A stretch of 64,000 nucleotides of DNA, taken from the NCBI RefSeq assembly GCF_031143425.1, contig NC_090446.1, forward strand, positions 1,021,221,066 through 1,021,285,065, in the 5' to 3' direction. The notes under the pieces are model-generated. The model did not search any database. It worked only from the letters and a program-made list of their open reading frames with translations, and had not been told where the DNA came from. Both the position numbers and the translations under genes were made by a program. The DNA comes from Pleurodeles waltl (Eukaryota > Chordata > Amphibia > Caudata > Salamandridae). Of the stretch, positions 32,465-43,869 are shown one piece after another (positions within the stretch are counted from its first letter, which is position 1; each line of letters begins with the position of its first letter).

Positions 32465-34180
32465 TGCTTACTCTCCTTATGAGGAGGTGGCCTATCCCTA
32501 CTTGCCTTCGAGTTGGCGCATCTGCGAGCAGTGGTAATGACGAGGGAGTGTTGTGGAACACAGCAGCTCTGGCTATGACCTCCTGATAAGAGGTACTGTC
32601 CTCAGAAGGAGAGGGGCGGACAGGATGTAAGTCCTAATCTGTGTCTGCTGGGTGGTCATCATCATGCGCATCCTAGGGGTCAACTTGTGGTGGTGTCCCA
32701 AATGTATCTTGTGTTCCACCATACCTAGCAGTATCTTATTAAGGAGACCCTTGAGGTGAGATGTCCAATGGATCTTCCACATACTGCAGCGGCAAAGGTG
32801 AAGCTGCTGGTGGAGGTGTTGGAGGTGGTGGTGGTAGATGTGGTGAGGATGGTGGAAGGGGCAAAGGGCTGGTGGCCTTGTCCACTCTCTCCTGCTGTTT
32901 TGGAGGAACCGGCATGCCCAGAGCCTCTTGAAAAGTTAGCCTCCTTTTAGATAGTGGTAGAAGCGTGGAGCTTTTATCAACGAATATGGCCAGTGCGGGG
33001 CTGGATGTGGATCTGTTTTTGTTTAATATCCAGCTGTTCTTGGGAGTCTATTTAGAATTGGAGCCACTGATGTGTAGGAGCCGGAATTGGAGCTCAGCTC
33101 TGAAGCTTTCAGCTTTGAACCTGATTTTGGCTTAGACGCCAAAGCTTTGCTCGGCATCGAGGTTGTTGATGTCAACAGTCAGTTCAGCACTGAAGGTTTA
33201 GTAGGCAACATCTGTTGTTCCTAGGTCAAAGTACTTGATGCCAAGGGCTTTGATTAAAGTTTCAGCGCCGAGCCGGAAGATATGCTGTCCGAACCAGTTG
33301 CTTGTGGCTGACTATGGCCCGACGGCAGTGGTGGACTAAAGGCCTCAAAGTGTGGATCCAAAAAGGGCTGAATGTTTCTTGGAGGGATCCATACATTGTA
33401 CAAGGGATGGTATACTTTACTCAAGGGTTGTAGTCCCGAAGTAATCTGCTCCACTTCCAAATCGACTTCAAGGTCGGAGCCGGAACTGCCCTCCATGAAA
33501 AAACATCTCTTCCTCGGCAGCCGATGGTTGAGGGTTCCTTTTATTCAGACTATTCCTGACCAAAGATGTCTAGAGTGTCACTGTTGGTTCTGTGTGACAT
33601 TTCAAGGCGATGCGCTCGACAGTCCTGAAGAGCTTTCTTCGAGCAGAAAAATTTACAGGCATCACAATTCGCTTCCATGTGTTCAGGTGACAAACACAGA
33701 ACACACACCAAGTTTTGGTCAGTGCAATGATGCTTCACATGACAAGGGGGCAGTAACAGAAGCGCATCCGTTCCATCACAAGCCATTGTTGGAAGACTGT
33801 GATGGAGTCAGAAATAGGGCCACAAAGGGCGAGGCCCTGCGGGGGCCACAGTCATAGTGAGCCGAACCAATGTAGCTTGATAAACAGATGAAAAATGTGA
33901 CTGAAACGATACTGCCAAAGGAAATGGGATCTACAAACTGAGATGTGATTTGTGACAGAGTCGACATGGAGTGAGGGCACACACGTCCGATCCAGACGGA
34001 GCAAAGTAAACAATCTAACAATGGAGTTGATGCTCATTATCACCAACAGGAGGAGTCACTCTACCTTGTGACTCGAAACACTTCTTTGAAGTTAAACAAC
34101 TTGCACACATCTGGACCCAACACTACATGGCAGAAGTATGCAAAGCATGTGTATCTACAGCCACACATGCCTCAAACATT
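32465..34180 (-). mobile_element. DIRS 5' end: terminal repeat and gag part
   Basis: The minus strand has a terminal repeat at about 33850-34180, matching the inverse of 21822-22130 (CACATGCTTTGCATACTTCTGCC core near 34140) and so completing an inverted pair. Downstream frames at 33550-33786 and 33254-33496 look like gag. The 33550-33786 frame has a cysteine/histidine cluster (CLSPEHMEANCDACKFFC). Bases 32465-32950 align with 63150-63620 of the right-hand DIRS element. The element is cut at about 32465 by the gypsy-containing insertion. Confidence 0.75.
33254..33786 (-). pseudogene. DIRS gag N-terminal part, broken
   Basis: Two frames. The upstream one (33550-33786) has HHCTDQNLVCVLC, EHMEANCDAC and a KALQDCRAHR basic stretch. 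The downstream one (33254-33496) is acidic and proline-rich. This order equals that of the gag in the DIRS element at 9834-11732. A stop and frame change separate them. Confidence 0.6.
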
Positions 34181-35335
34181 TATTTCAAGACTGATTCTCT
34201 CGAAGTTGGTCTTTTTTTGTTTTAAAGCAATAGATCTGTGCAGTGGCAATATCTGTGTCCTTATCAAATGATGTTTGTGTCTTAAGTGCAGTGCCTATCC
34301 CAGGTGTTGCAGGCTTCTTAAATTACACTTGGGAAATATATTCTCCAGGGGGAGACCCCTCACTCTGGCAATAGTACTGGTACTGTTGCTCCTGGTCCGG
34401 TCTACGAGGACGATAATTCCTTAACTGTATCCACATCATACAATCTTTTTAATTGGCCCTCGTATGGTCTCGGTAGAGCCCTGCGGTGCCTTTATAATAT
34501 ACTTGGCCCACCGCCCTCTGGTGATTAATGATCTTTTTGGCACAATATTTTTTGTTTACTCGGAAAACGCTTAGTTTGAACGTGTTCTTTTGACAAACTC
34601 AAATTACAAAACCAATCATAATCTTATGTTATTTGTGTAACACAAAAACGGTGATTCCATACACTACCACCTTTCCTTTAGATGACTGTATTAAAAAAAA
34701 TGCAAAACCAAAATTAGATTACCTTCGTTCTAGTCTTATAAATTGTATTCCACAACTGCTTTGATGTAATTTTCCTATTTTCTGTATTTTATCCTAGGAC
34801 AGAGTCTATACACCGAGCCATAGCCAAAAGGTCCAAACCAAAGGAAAATTATCCAAGGTCTTTTTGTCTTGGATCATTCGGTGCACACTCAAAACAAACA
34901 CACATCAAACGGCGGTATTCAAAACCAAACACTAGATGGCGGGAGAGCGCTAAGCATGTGATGTACAACACTGCTACAAACATTTTTCTAACAGAATATC
35001 TAAGTTCGGGAAATTTAACCCGTCACACAATTTTGTCCCAAGGGTAAACAAAACGTAACAGTTTGAGAGTTGCAAGCCATAACCACTGTCTGTGGCCATA
35101 TTACCGTGGGTATTATTACTTGTCCTAATAGTAAAATTACTATAGGGCGCTATGGCATAATCTTAGACTCTCTTGTGGTATAATATTCCATTACTTAGAA
35201 ATAAGTTCGACCCTACAGCAACGAAGCTGTACTGACAAAGAATGCCAACAGTGGCCTAATATATTAACTGACATATCTTAGTTTCACTTCCGAAATGGTT
35301 CTGTAAACATGTATATTTTGTTTGTCCATCCATAC
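34181..35335. other. MAP2K6 intron, nothing recognised
   Basis: AT-rich intron sequence between the DIRS 5' end and the 52-base exon. The donor GTATGG of that exon lies at 35330-35335 on the minus strand. Confidence 0.5.
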
Positions 35336-35387
35336 CTCTGTGGATGACTGAAAGCTTGCTATGTAGATGTTCTAAAGCTTTGACAAT
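35336..35387 (-). CDS. MAP2K6: MAP2K6 exon, 52-base helix E and HRD segment
   Basis: A 52-base exon encoding IVKALEHLHSKLSVIHR plus the first base of the Asp codon that is finished by the 5583-5710 exon. It carries the HR of the catalytic HRD motif. Acceptor TTTTGCAG and donor GTATGG flank it on the minus strand. It starts in phase 0 and ends in phase 1. All 17 residues equal the mammalian MKK6 version as I remember it; MKK3 has VRALEH. Too short to appear in an ORF scan, found by targeted reading of the intron. Confidence 0.94.
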
Positions 35388-36944
35388 CTGCAAAACATAA
35401 AAACAAAGAAAAAACTAGCATTTTGTCGCTTTATTTTAGTTGCAGGCGGGCATCACACACTTAAGAGTCTGTGCTAGAGTTTTTTTTTATCACCCAGATT
35501 CAAGGGCTCACATTACGTAAACCGCATGACAAAAGCATAGGTAACTCAGTTATGATTCAAACCTGTGGGTATTAAAACAAGATGCTCAACATGAAGAGCT
35601 ATATTTGGACCTCTTAATAGAGCACAGATATTTCCAAGGACTGAGAAAGATGGTTTAAAAGTATTTACAATTGTAATGGAACTTGTAATATGGCGTGCAG
35701 TTATTTTACCTTGAATAATTAAATTGTGGAGAATGTTAACATTTTCATGTGCTTTTTTTCCACAGAAAATTTAAGGAAAATCTGAAAATGAAAAGTTAAT
35801 ATTTTAATTCAAATGGAAAAATATACAACACAAGTGGAAGGAGAAGGCATGATTGACGATTACTAAAGAGGAGTGGTATCGTGCACATGCATCAGATCCT
35901 TATCACGGTATATTTTAGAAGAATCCAGTATGTCTCACTGTTCCGTCTCCAGAGACACCAGAGAATCTCACTAAGAAGTAGAAGGTGCAAATGCCTGCAC
36001 AAATGTGGTTGAGAACTTGGAAGCTTATGTTGTGAAGCCTAACAGGCAGATTTTTTTCTCAGTCTACAGTACAAGTTTTGGCTCCATAGCAAGCACGGAG
36101 GAATGTTATCAAAATAAATCTGTACAAAGGCGTTTCACACATGTAGTTCGGGAGTCGTTTTGTTGGTGTTAAAACTTTACAAGCTGAAGACACCCATTTC
36201 ACAAATTTTGCGCTATTCAACTGCTTCCCTAATATGACCAAAGGAAAAAGATTTTGCATCAGTTTAATGTTTCACATTTAAGAAATTAATTTTCTCTGTT
36301 CTTCATTCTGGGCCTGATTCACAAAGGTAAACGTACACTTTTGTATATGTTTACGACTTTTCACTAATGACAAAGGTATTTTATGAGTAGTATTGAGAGA
36401 GCGTAGTATAAATGTCATATTATAGACGTGAAACACTTACACTTGGCAAAGCAATATTAATAAATAATAATTAAAATGCATTAATAAACGTGAAGATTTA
36501 CTCATTTATGAACACTAATGTTGACTAATAATAATAATAAGGTATATGCATTATTACAATCAAAACTGTATTCATTAAAACGTGTATGTCTTAAGTTAGC
36601 ATGAGTTGCGAACTCGCCGTGTAACTCTCCTTTAAAGCTTATTTTTTCCTGCTTTTCTGTGTGCGGACTCGCAAATGACTATGACCCAGCTATTGTTCTT
36701 TTCTGTATTAACTTGAAACATGGAGGAATCTTCCCATCCGCATGCTAGCAGTTTTAGTATAAAAGATATGTGGTTCGAAACAGTAATGGACACTCTCAAG
36801 GACGATGAGACGAGGGGAAAAGAACTCCTGACCCGAGACGTGTGCCAAGATGGTGAAGTAACCCCAGACGTACCACCTACGAAAAATGCTGATTATGAAG
36901 ACCAATTGAAAGACAATTCAATATAAAAAAATAACAAATGCATT
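35388..36944. other. MAP2K6 intron with a MITE-like fragment
   Basis: Mostly unique AT-rich sequence. At 36308-36370 the stretch GGGCCTGATTCACAAAGGTA is followed by imperfectly paired GTAAACGTACAC and a complement GTATATGTTTAC, like one arm of a palindromic MITE. The open frame at 36720-36926 is listed separately. Confidence 0.45.
36720..36926 (+). CDS. Small acidic open frame, function unknown
   Basis: ATG-initiated frame of 68 codons, acidic and hydrophilic, with no signal peptide, membrane segment or motif I know. It ends just before the LTR-like repeat at 36945, on the same strand. It could be the last coding stretch of the retroelement that owns this repeat, or chance. No second copy is present next to the inverted copy at 20170-21400, so I cannot test conservation here. 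Confidence 0.2.
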   Translation: MEESSHPHASSFSIKDMWFETVMDTLKDDETRGKELLTRDVCQDGEVTPDVPPTKNADYEDQLKDNSI

Positions 36945-37980
36945 ACTTAATGAATAATTTGATTGGTTACCAATGATGGGGTGTAGTTAATAACCAATAG
37001 AATTTTAGGGGAATGGATTATGAGAAAAGGGATAAAAACTCATGACACAAGAGACGAAGGGCAGTTAGGAAGGGATGACATCAATTGCATCCAGAAACTC
37101 TGTCACTCTATTTGGTGATTTGAGACTTAGACAAAATTACCATAGCCTATAACCCGCCCTATTATACTTTCCTCCATATGAGGAGAGTGTCCCTTGATTC
37201 CATTTTAGATAGATTGACGGTGAACCATCTGATGTCCTGAAGACGAAGACTGATCTTGTATGCTGACTTAACTCGAGGAGGGTAATTATAAATGCTAACA
37301 GAATCTATATGCCTTTCTTTCTAGGTACCAACTGCTGTATATTTAATTAGGTATCTTAGTTAGATGTTTTCCAAATTGATGTTCTAAATTGTTTTGCATG
37401 AAGCCCAACATGCTAATGCTAATCGGAGTTTAGATGAGGTATTCATTTGACAAACGGAACTGACGTGACTGACATGTAGCTATGCTGAACTGATATTCTG
37501 TTGTTTATCATGCACTATGGTCTATTCTCTTCTAACGTATCTATCCTATGATTCTGATCATTGCATTGTTGAAAGTTCATCGTAATTGCCACTTTGTGAT
37601 TATGCTTTTATGCTTCTTGGTTTGAGATTAATACGTTTACTATTAGATTGTAATCAATAGGGAATAAATTCACAAATCTTCCATCAAGGTGTGGTTATTT
37701 GAGTCTAAGTGCGCCGAAGGTTCATTAATGGTTATTGTGAAATATATTTGATGCATGGTAATCTCGTCTTACGGAGACTCACCACTGGGTCAAAAGGTTC
37801 ATCGACCTAAAACGAGTCCTGATGTGTATAAATTGACATAGACGGACGCGTTAGCAGTTCCTTTATGATTGTGTAGTAGGCGCTCAGCTGCACATAAAAA
37901 GATAAGACAGTCGTAGGTCAATCATAACTCAGCACAGTCCTATCTTATTATGTGCGGAGACTCTGCAGTGATGAAGATAC
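36945..37980 (+). mobile_element. LTR-like dispersed repeat, copy 2
   Basis: Plus-strand counterpart of 20170-21400. It has a TATA-like GGGATAAAAACTC at 37030, the shared CTAGGTACCAACTG at 37323, and an AATAAA at 37673. The TATA-to-poly(A) order and the absence of long coding frames fit an LTR of a retrovirus-like element. Ends are approximate. Confidence 0.6.
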
Positions 37981-38850
37981 TACTCGTGAAATAGATTTGT
38001 CTACATCAAAAAGTTGCAAACTTATAGAAATGTGTATGTTTACCTTTGTTATTCAGGCCCTCTGTACACAAAGAGTACAGCACAGAGTCAGCTTGCTTCA
38101 TTTTTGTTCCAGCGAAGCAAAAATCTCCATGTAGTATGGACTTCAGCAAAACCTGTTTGCTTTATCCCCAATAACACACAGTGCAAAGTGGTCCATAAAG
38201 TATTTTACTTATTTTCTTGGAGTGATGCAATTTTAAATAAATAACAGCTTGCTGGGGGAAAAGATTAAAAAACAGCAAGAAAAGCAGGCCAACCTTAAAA
38301 CACTGCTAATTTCTGAAGCAGGTTTATCCTTAGGCAAAAATTAACATTCAGTTCTCACTCAAGTATATGGGCAGCCCAGGGATGAGGAAGTCCAGAATGC
38401 AGACACATTCCCCTCGAATCTCATTGAGGGTGTATGACTTACTTGATTATTCGCAACAAGCAACTGACATGTTGTTGGCAGAAAACAAAACTGTCTGTAA
38501 AATGGCAGTGCTCCACTCGGAATCCTAAGACTGGCCCACTATTGTTAGCCAACTCTACTTGGCCTCGCTCAAGTGCCGGATTGCCAAACAGGGAAAGTAG
38601 GCATGAGCCTTTGAGCCCCACGCCTTCTAGGGGCCCCGGGACAACAGATCAAAATAATATTGATTTGTTCATGAAAGAGAATTACAATCAAGCTTTTTAA
38701 AATTGTTTTCTAAAGATAGAAAAAAAATCAACTCAAAGAAATGAAAACTTTACATTAAAGACTCTATAGAGAAAATAGTGAAGTAATGTAATGTACCAAT
38801 TAACAACTTAAAGTACATAAACCATAGACATCACATTCACCTAGAAGTGT
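37981..38850. other. MAP2K6 intron, nothing recognised
   Basis: Intron sequence with only short frames; 38434-38700 is open on both strands but shows no domain. Confidence 0.45.
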
Positions 38851-38912
38851 GGGCCTGATTACGACCTTGGCAGATGGGATACTCCGTCACAAATGTGAGG
38901 GATATCCCGCCT
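38851..38912. mobile_element. MITE fragment, GGGCCTGATTACGACC end
   Basis: Starts GGGCCTGATTACGACCTTGG and contains ACTCCGTCACAAATGTGAGG and GGATATCCCGCC, the same core as the MITE at 46830-46985. Only one arm is present. Confidence 0.6.
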
Positions 38913-39462
38913 TTCAGGCCCTTTGTCTCTTAAAAGCTCATCTTCTGTTAGCTGTAAGTTTGTAAAAAACATCGGTGCTTTGTGTAATACAATTGGTTTA
39001 TTAAAATTGTTGGATGGTAATATTAAAAACGTAACAGAAGATAATTTGCGAGAGAGGCTCTGAAATCTCGACTCCCTAGGAGCCTCCACAGAGTTAAATC
39101 CGGGACCGCCTCGCTCTAGAACCCACTGTTGATCCACCATGGCTTTTTCGTCGTGTTACTTTCTAGTTAGTGATCTCATCTGACCCCCATCTGACTCTAC
39201 CTTGACTTATCTTACACATTGCGATTCCAGAGGCCGCTACAGAACTGCGACACCTGCCTACCAAATACTAAAACATGCCACAGGGAATGCTTCGCTGCAG
39301 TGTAACATCCCACCATTCCATCAGAAAGTAGCGTGAGATAACGATAGGCTGTGTGTACCACTTTAAAAAAAAATGAAAACACTAAAATACATTTAAGTGC
39401 CATTTACTGTGGTTTTGGTGGGAATTCCTACTTTCCCATTAAAGAAAAAAAACTCAACTCAC

Positions 39463-39579
39463 AGAAACTGCGATTTTTCCAAGGATATCTTCAGGGATCG
39501 TCATGCCTTTGTCAATCACCAGCTTATAGAATTTGTCTAGCGATGTATCCAGCAGCTCCATACAGATCCACACGTCTCC
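39463..39579 (-). CDS. MAP2K6: MAP2K6 exon, kinase hinge to subdomain VIa
   Basis: A 117-base exon encoding 39 residues from GDVWICMEL to GKIAVS. It contains the hinge (MELLDTS) that lines the ATP pocket and the start of helix E. Minus-strand acceptor TTTCTCCAG and donor GTGAGT are strong, and both borders are phase 0. VIDKG and ILGKIAVS agree with MKK6 (MKK3 has VLDKN and ILGEIAVS); the KGMTIPE spot is MKK3-like. Continues without a gap into the 52-base exon at 35387. The exon expected before it is seen only as a damaged copy at 49546-49665. Confidence 0.94.
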
Positions 39580-39749
39580 CTGGAGAAACATAACAGAAGA
39601 TCTCACTGAAGGACTTCCTTTCATAGTAAGACTAGGGACTAAAGACCAACTTTGGAAGCAGCAGACAGGATTTCTAGTCCTAGATTCCATACATGACCAA
39701 AATAAGAGTTCCTGTGCAATTTCCCCAGTCCACTTATCAAACAAGCATT

Positions 39750-40600
39750 GGCAATGCCAACAGGTCTGATTTGACGGAATGATGTATGGTAATGTGAAGC
39801 ATTACAAGTAAATAGCATGGAACTTGATATGTATTTGTGTGGAAGCAAAGAAAGGTGGAATAATTCTGGTGTAGGTTAAACGGTCAGGCAACAGTTCTGC
39901 TCTCAAGCTAGACTTAAACATCTATGTAAGATAATAACTGAACTTCTCCCATCTATGTTGCTGCCCGAGAAATACACCATAAATTATCTAGATAACTAAG
40001 ACACTTTAAATACATTATGTCATGTGTGTGTCCTGAAAAGTTCAATCTCAGGCAGCTGGGTAAATTTAAAAAAATTATCACAGCAGTGTGGAGGGCAAGC
40101 ACTTTTGTGTAGATGGACACAACTTCTGTTCAATAAAAATGTGTTCCTGGGACCAACAGTGGGAGTATCTAATGATACTCACATAATTGTCTGGCACCAG
40201 CTGCACTGTCAAGCCACACCATAACAAACTTTTGCAATGGCAATAGGTCTGGAGTTAAAGGAATGCTGCATGGTAATGTGAAGGATTACAAGTAAACAGC
40301 ATGGGAATAGCATTACAATGTTGTGTGTGCACCCTGAAAGTTTAACAGCAGCCGGATAAATGAACAAAATGATCACAGCTGTGTGAAGGCAAGCATTTTG
40401 TTGTGGAGCACATATCTGCCCAATTTAAACAAGTAATCCTCGCTCCCAACACTTCGGCGGATCCAAAGCCTCTCTCTAGTGATGCTCACATAATTGCCTG
40501 GCACAGCTGCATTGTCAAGGCCGACCATAAAACGGATACTATATGCACTGTTTCCAGACCAACTACCACAAGATAGCTTTTCCATGCCAATACCAGACCT
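39750..40600. repeat. Local imperfect duplications in the intron
   Basis: ATGGTAATGTGAAG plus ATTACAAGTAAA recur about 485 bases apart (39790 and 40272). CTCACATAATTG followed by TCTGGCAC/CCTGGCAC recurs about 300 bases apart (40180 and 40486), as does the CACAGC...GTGTG...GGCAAGCA block (40079 and 40376). The pattern suggests unequal tandem duplications of an intron segment followed by deletions. Confidence 0.65.
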
Positions 40601-40762
40601 TCACTTTAAAGCATTTTAGTAGCATTCAAAGGTGTAAAATTTCAATCTGTTTTCAGGTCAGGGAAAAACAACATAATTATGTGCAGCCATCAGTTGAATG
40701 CTGAATTTTAAAAGTAAACCTGCATTTGCAAATTACATAATTCTGTGTCAGGACCGGAGGCT

Positions 40763-40897
40763 CGGATTATGCTTTTATTCTTTTGTCACTTTATTACACA
40801 GCAGACATATCAAAGAACCAAACAAACCACATTTCCCAGAAACCGAAGGGAAATTGGTAAAAAAACACACAGGCAACATGGTCCACCAGAGTCCATT
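40763..40897 (+). repeat. Left terminal inverted repeat of the plus-strand DIRS
   Basis: Matches the reverse complement of 45764-45900 with scattered differences and small gaps. The two repeats are about 135 bases. Confidence 0.85.
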
Positions 40898-41746
40898 ATT
40901 AAATCACGTGTCAGAGTTCTCCATGTAATCCCTTGTCTCTATCCTCCAAATCCTCTTTCTTCGCTGCAACACAGCCCACATAAATCCAGTTTTTCTCTTC
41001 TCTTGCCACATGTGGGATTGTTAGGTTAACTCCCTGCTTGGGTGTGAGTGTCTGTGTGTCACAGGACCGCTTTGCGCTCCTATGCAACAATAACTATATT
41101 GGGTAGTATGCAGAGTGCGGTGATGGCTTTCAGCCATTAATTAGGCGGTGCTGTGGGAGGGCATTTTCTCTACGGTATGCGACACGCACGTTTGGAATTC
41201 CTATCAGGATCCAGAATCTCGCACCGCCTGCCTCTGCCTCTGCCTGCACCGGAGAGTGATGCCCTCGCTGTAGAGGGTCTGTACAGGCTATGAAGCCTGC
41301 AATTATTCTAGCCAACCTGTGCATTGCCCAGGTAGGTTTCGTCTGCCCTCACAAACACCTCGGGTGTCTCCATCATTGCCATCAAGGCTACCTGCCTTGT
41401 GGAGACACGCTCCCAAGAGGTGGCTTCACCCTAATAACCTGCATTTTTCCCCAGGTAGGGTGGTGTCCCCGGGGATTGGACCCCCTTCAGATTGTGGCTG
41501 TGCCCATTATTGACTCGTTTGCCCATAGCATCAAAACTGCAGTTCTTAGCACTGCCCTAAAGGTTTGCTTGGCACTTATCACTGCACACCAGTTTGATTT
41601 AAGTGCCTTGAAGCACTGCGTCCGGGCATTAAGCTGCTGGACCCTGTTCACCTTACTGCTGTGAGCATGGAGATATGCAGGGAGACAAGGATCCCTAAGC
41701 CCATTTAACATGGAATGATGAGTTTTATAATGCAGTAGATGCATTA

Positions 41747-42900
41747 ATGTATAGGGCGGAAGGGGGGGCAATAGCTCCTAAGGAGAAGGACTTAGTGCAG
41801 CAAATCCCATGTCAATGTGTCAAGTGTCCCAGGTGTCAACTACCGTGGTCCCAGCACCCACTGCCCCAGCCCAGCCTCCAGACAACCAGTCTGTCCTGGC
41901 CAAGTGCCTCAGAGAGGAGAAGGTGGATCACAATGCCTTTAGGCTTCTCCAAGAGATGTTCCTAGCCCGAAATCAGTCTCTTACTGTGCCCACTGATGCT
42001 GTATCCCTGCTAAAGGCACCTCCAAGCCCGGTTCCACCTGACCCCATTGGGTTGATGCCCACGGTGACACGGATGAGGAGCCTGGCCTGTCCAGACCTTG
42101 GCGGCCCTCCTCTTCTCCCCCCGGCCACTGAACCGCATGCTGAGGACGATGGATCAGACATGCTTAATACGGAGGAGCTCCTCCGTCCTAAATCGTCCAA
42201 CTGAACCCAGGCCATCAAGGTGGCGAACTACGTGGCAAGTAGGATAAGAGCCATGTTGTGGAAGGAAGGCCATAGTCGCCTTAAGGCAGAATCCCACAGC
42301 CTTCTTTAGAAGGTAGCATGGTAGCTCTGACCTCAAAGCTCAACCCCAGGATGACCACATTCTTAGCGAAATTCATGAAAGACCAAAAGAAGCGTATTGA
42401 CAGATCCTGGCGGGCGGGCGTACCATGATCATGATCATGGCAGGGGATGCCAAAACTCTGAACTCCCTCATTTCCCCAGAAGCACTCTCTGGTTGGGCAC
42501 AGCACACAGTCGTATTCCTGGGCAATGCCAACTACACCCTGTCCACAGAGCAGAGATGCTCTTTTCTGATTAAAGGGAGACTGGGCAGACTCCAAAGCAG
42601 GGGCAGTGGGCCATGGTGGGCTATTCGGCAAGCCTTTTATTAATGCGCTTGGAAAATTTGTGAACACTTTCACAATTCTAGACAAAGTTCAGTCATCTAT
42701 GAAAAGGGTGTTCTCACGAGTTTTCTGCGGGCCGGTCAAGGTGGGGCTGCTTGACTGGACAGTCACCCTCCCAATATTCCAGAGGGCAAGGCTTCAGACA
42801 TGGGCATGTCCAGGATCAAGCCTGCTATGTCACCTTCTACCGGACCTGCAGCACACGCTACAAAGGCTGAGGTTTCAGGGGGACTGACGCTGCCTCAAAC
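41747..42900 (+). pseudogene. DIRS gag, broken
   Basis: Frames at 41809-42204, 42425-42643 and 42606-42887. The middle one includes SGWAQHTVVFLGNANYTLS, a stretch I recognise as characteristic of gag in vertebrate DIRS elements, and the last has GKPFINALGKFVNTFTILDK. The first is proline-rich with an acidic C-terminal part. Stops and shifts separate the parts. Gag would coat the RNA in the particle. Confidence 0.65.
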
Positions 42901-42999
42901 TCTGGGAAGCGTACCTACTTCTTCCCTCTTAAAAGTAGGGAGTCAGTTGGCAAACTTTTTCCATGTTTGGGGAACACTCACAAGCAATGCATGGGTCCG

Positions 43000-43850
43000 G
43001 CAAACAGTACAAGTCTTAATCATAGACTTCTGCGGTTTTCCACGTCAGGAGGTACATCCCAGACCCATCCAGTTTTTCCAGCATGAGGCAGTATTAGTGG
43101 ACGCTCATGGAAAAAGGAGCTACTTGTTCTATCTCTCCTCCTCTGCAAGGCTTCATAAGCTACATGTTCTTACATGACTAAGCTGATTTACTGCCATTTC
43201 AAGATGGGAGGATTTATCTCCTTAAAGATGTCTTGCGCCTAGTGGACTGGATAGTGCAATTGGACTTGAAGGATGCAGACCTGGCTATTCCAATTTTTCC
43301 TCCTCATGGGAGGTTGCCTCAGTTCTTCTGGGGCCAGAAAACATTCCAATTCACAACCCTACCTTTCTGTCTCTCCTAACTGCCTTGGTGCTTCATAAAT
43401 GTGCTCAAACATGCAGTGAAGAGTCTTCAAGCGCAGGGGATTCACCTTGTGTATCACAACGATATGCTCCTCTCAAAGCAGGATCCTCCACAGTTGTCGG
43501 TGAAGCTCCAGATGGTGGTCGATCTACTGGAAAGCCTACGTTTTGTGATAACCATGAAGAAATACCTTCTGGTGCCTGTGCAGAGTGAAACCTTCCTGGG
43601 GTTTGTCATAGATTCCACCAAAGCTACTCTGAGTCTCTCTTCTCCGAAGATAATCAAGATCCGGCACAAACTTCGCAAAATGTTGGTCAGACAGAAAGAG
43701 TACTTGAAGAAGATCGCTCATCTGGTGACATTCTTGTCATCCTCCATCCAGGCCACATTTCCAGAACCGTTACATTATCGGGCCCTGCAAAGATTAAAGC
43801 AGTGCATCCGCGGAAAGGCCTTGCTTAATCTCAGTCAGTCGTCCTGTTGA
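43000..43850 (+). pseudogene. DIRS reverse transcriptase, broken active site
   Basis: The best frame is 43401-43850, including VYHNDMLL at 43449-43472 where the active family has YLDD: the first catalytic Asp is Asn. It is followed by LESLRFVITMKKYLLVP, ETFLGFVIDST and an LSSPKIIKI stretch, all standard DIRS RT motifs after the active site. The part before the active site (43000-43400) is in other frames with stops. Confidence 0.8.
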
Positions 43851-43869
43851 ACGAAGCACAGGAGGAAAT

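Larger units (their letters stand above)
5176..39579 (-). other. MAP2K6: MAP2K6 gene, internal part with four exons
   Basis: Minus-strand gene for a dual-specificity MAP kinase kinase of the MKK3/MKK6 type, which phosphorylates p38 MAP kinases in the cytoplasm. Exons at 39463-39579, 35336-35387, 5583-5710 and 5176-5253 are 117, 52, 128 and 78 bases. Phases match throughout (0-0, 0-1, 1-0, 0-0), so 125 consecutive codons run without a gap. MKK6 is preferred to MKK3 because of VIDKG, GKIAVS, VKALEH and GYSVKSD; two spots (KGMTIPE, KTMDAG) look more like MKK3. The 29,625-base second intron is largely made of transposons, while the last is 329 bases. Exons for the N-terminus and for the end of the C-lobe were not found in the window. 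Confidence 0.9.

Noticed and set aside
5176..39579. Assignment of the kinase gene to MAP2K3
   Set aside because: Most diagnostic positions (VIDKG, GKIAVS, VKALEH, GQVKM, GYSVKSD) match MAP2K6; only two match MAP2K3. A gene tree would settle it.
41290..41664. 124-codon frame upstream of DIRS gag
   Set aside because: No gag-like motif; it overlaps the expected non-coding leader of the element.
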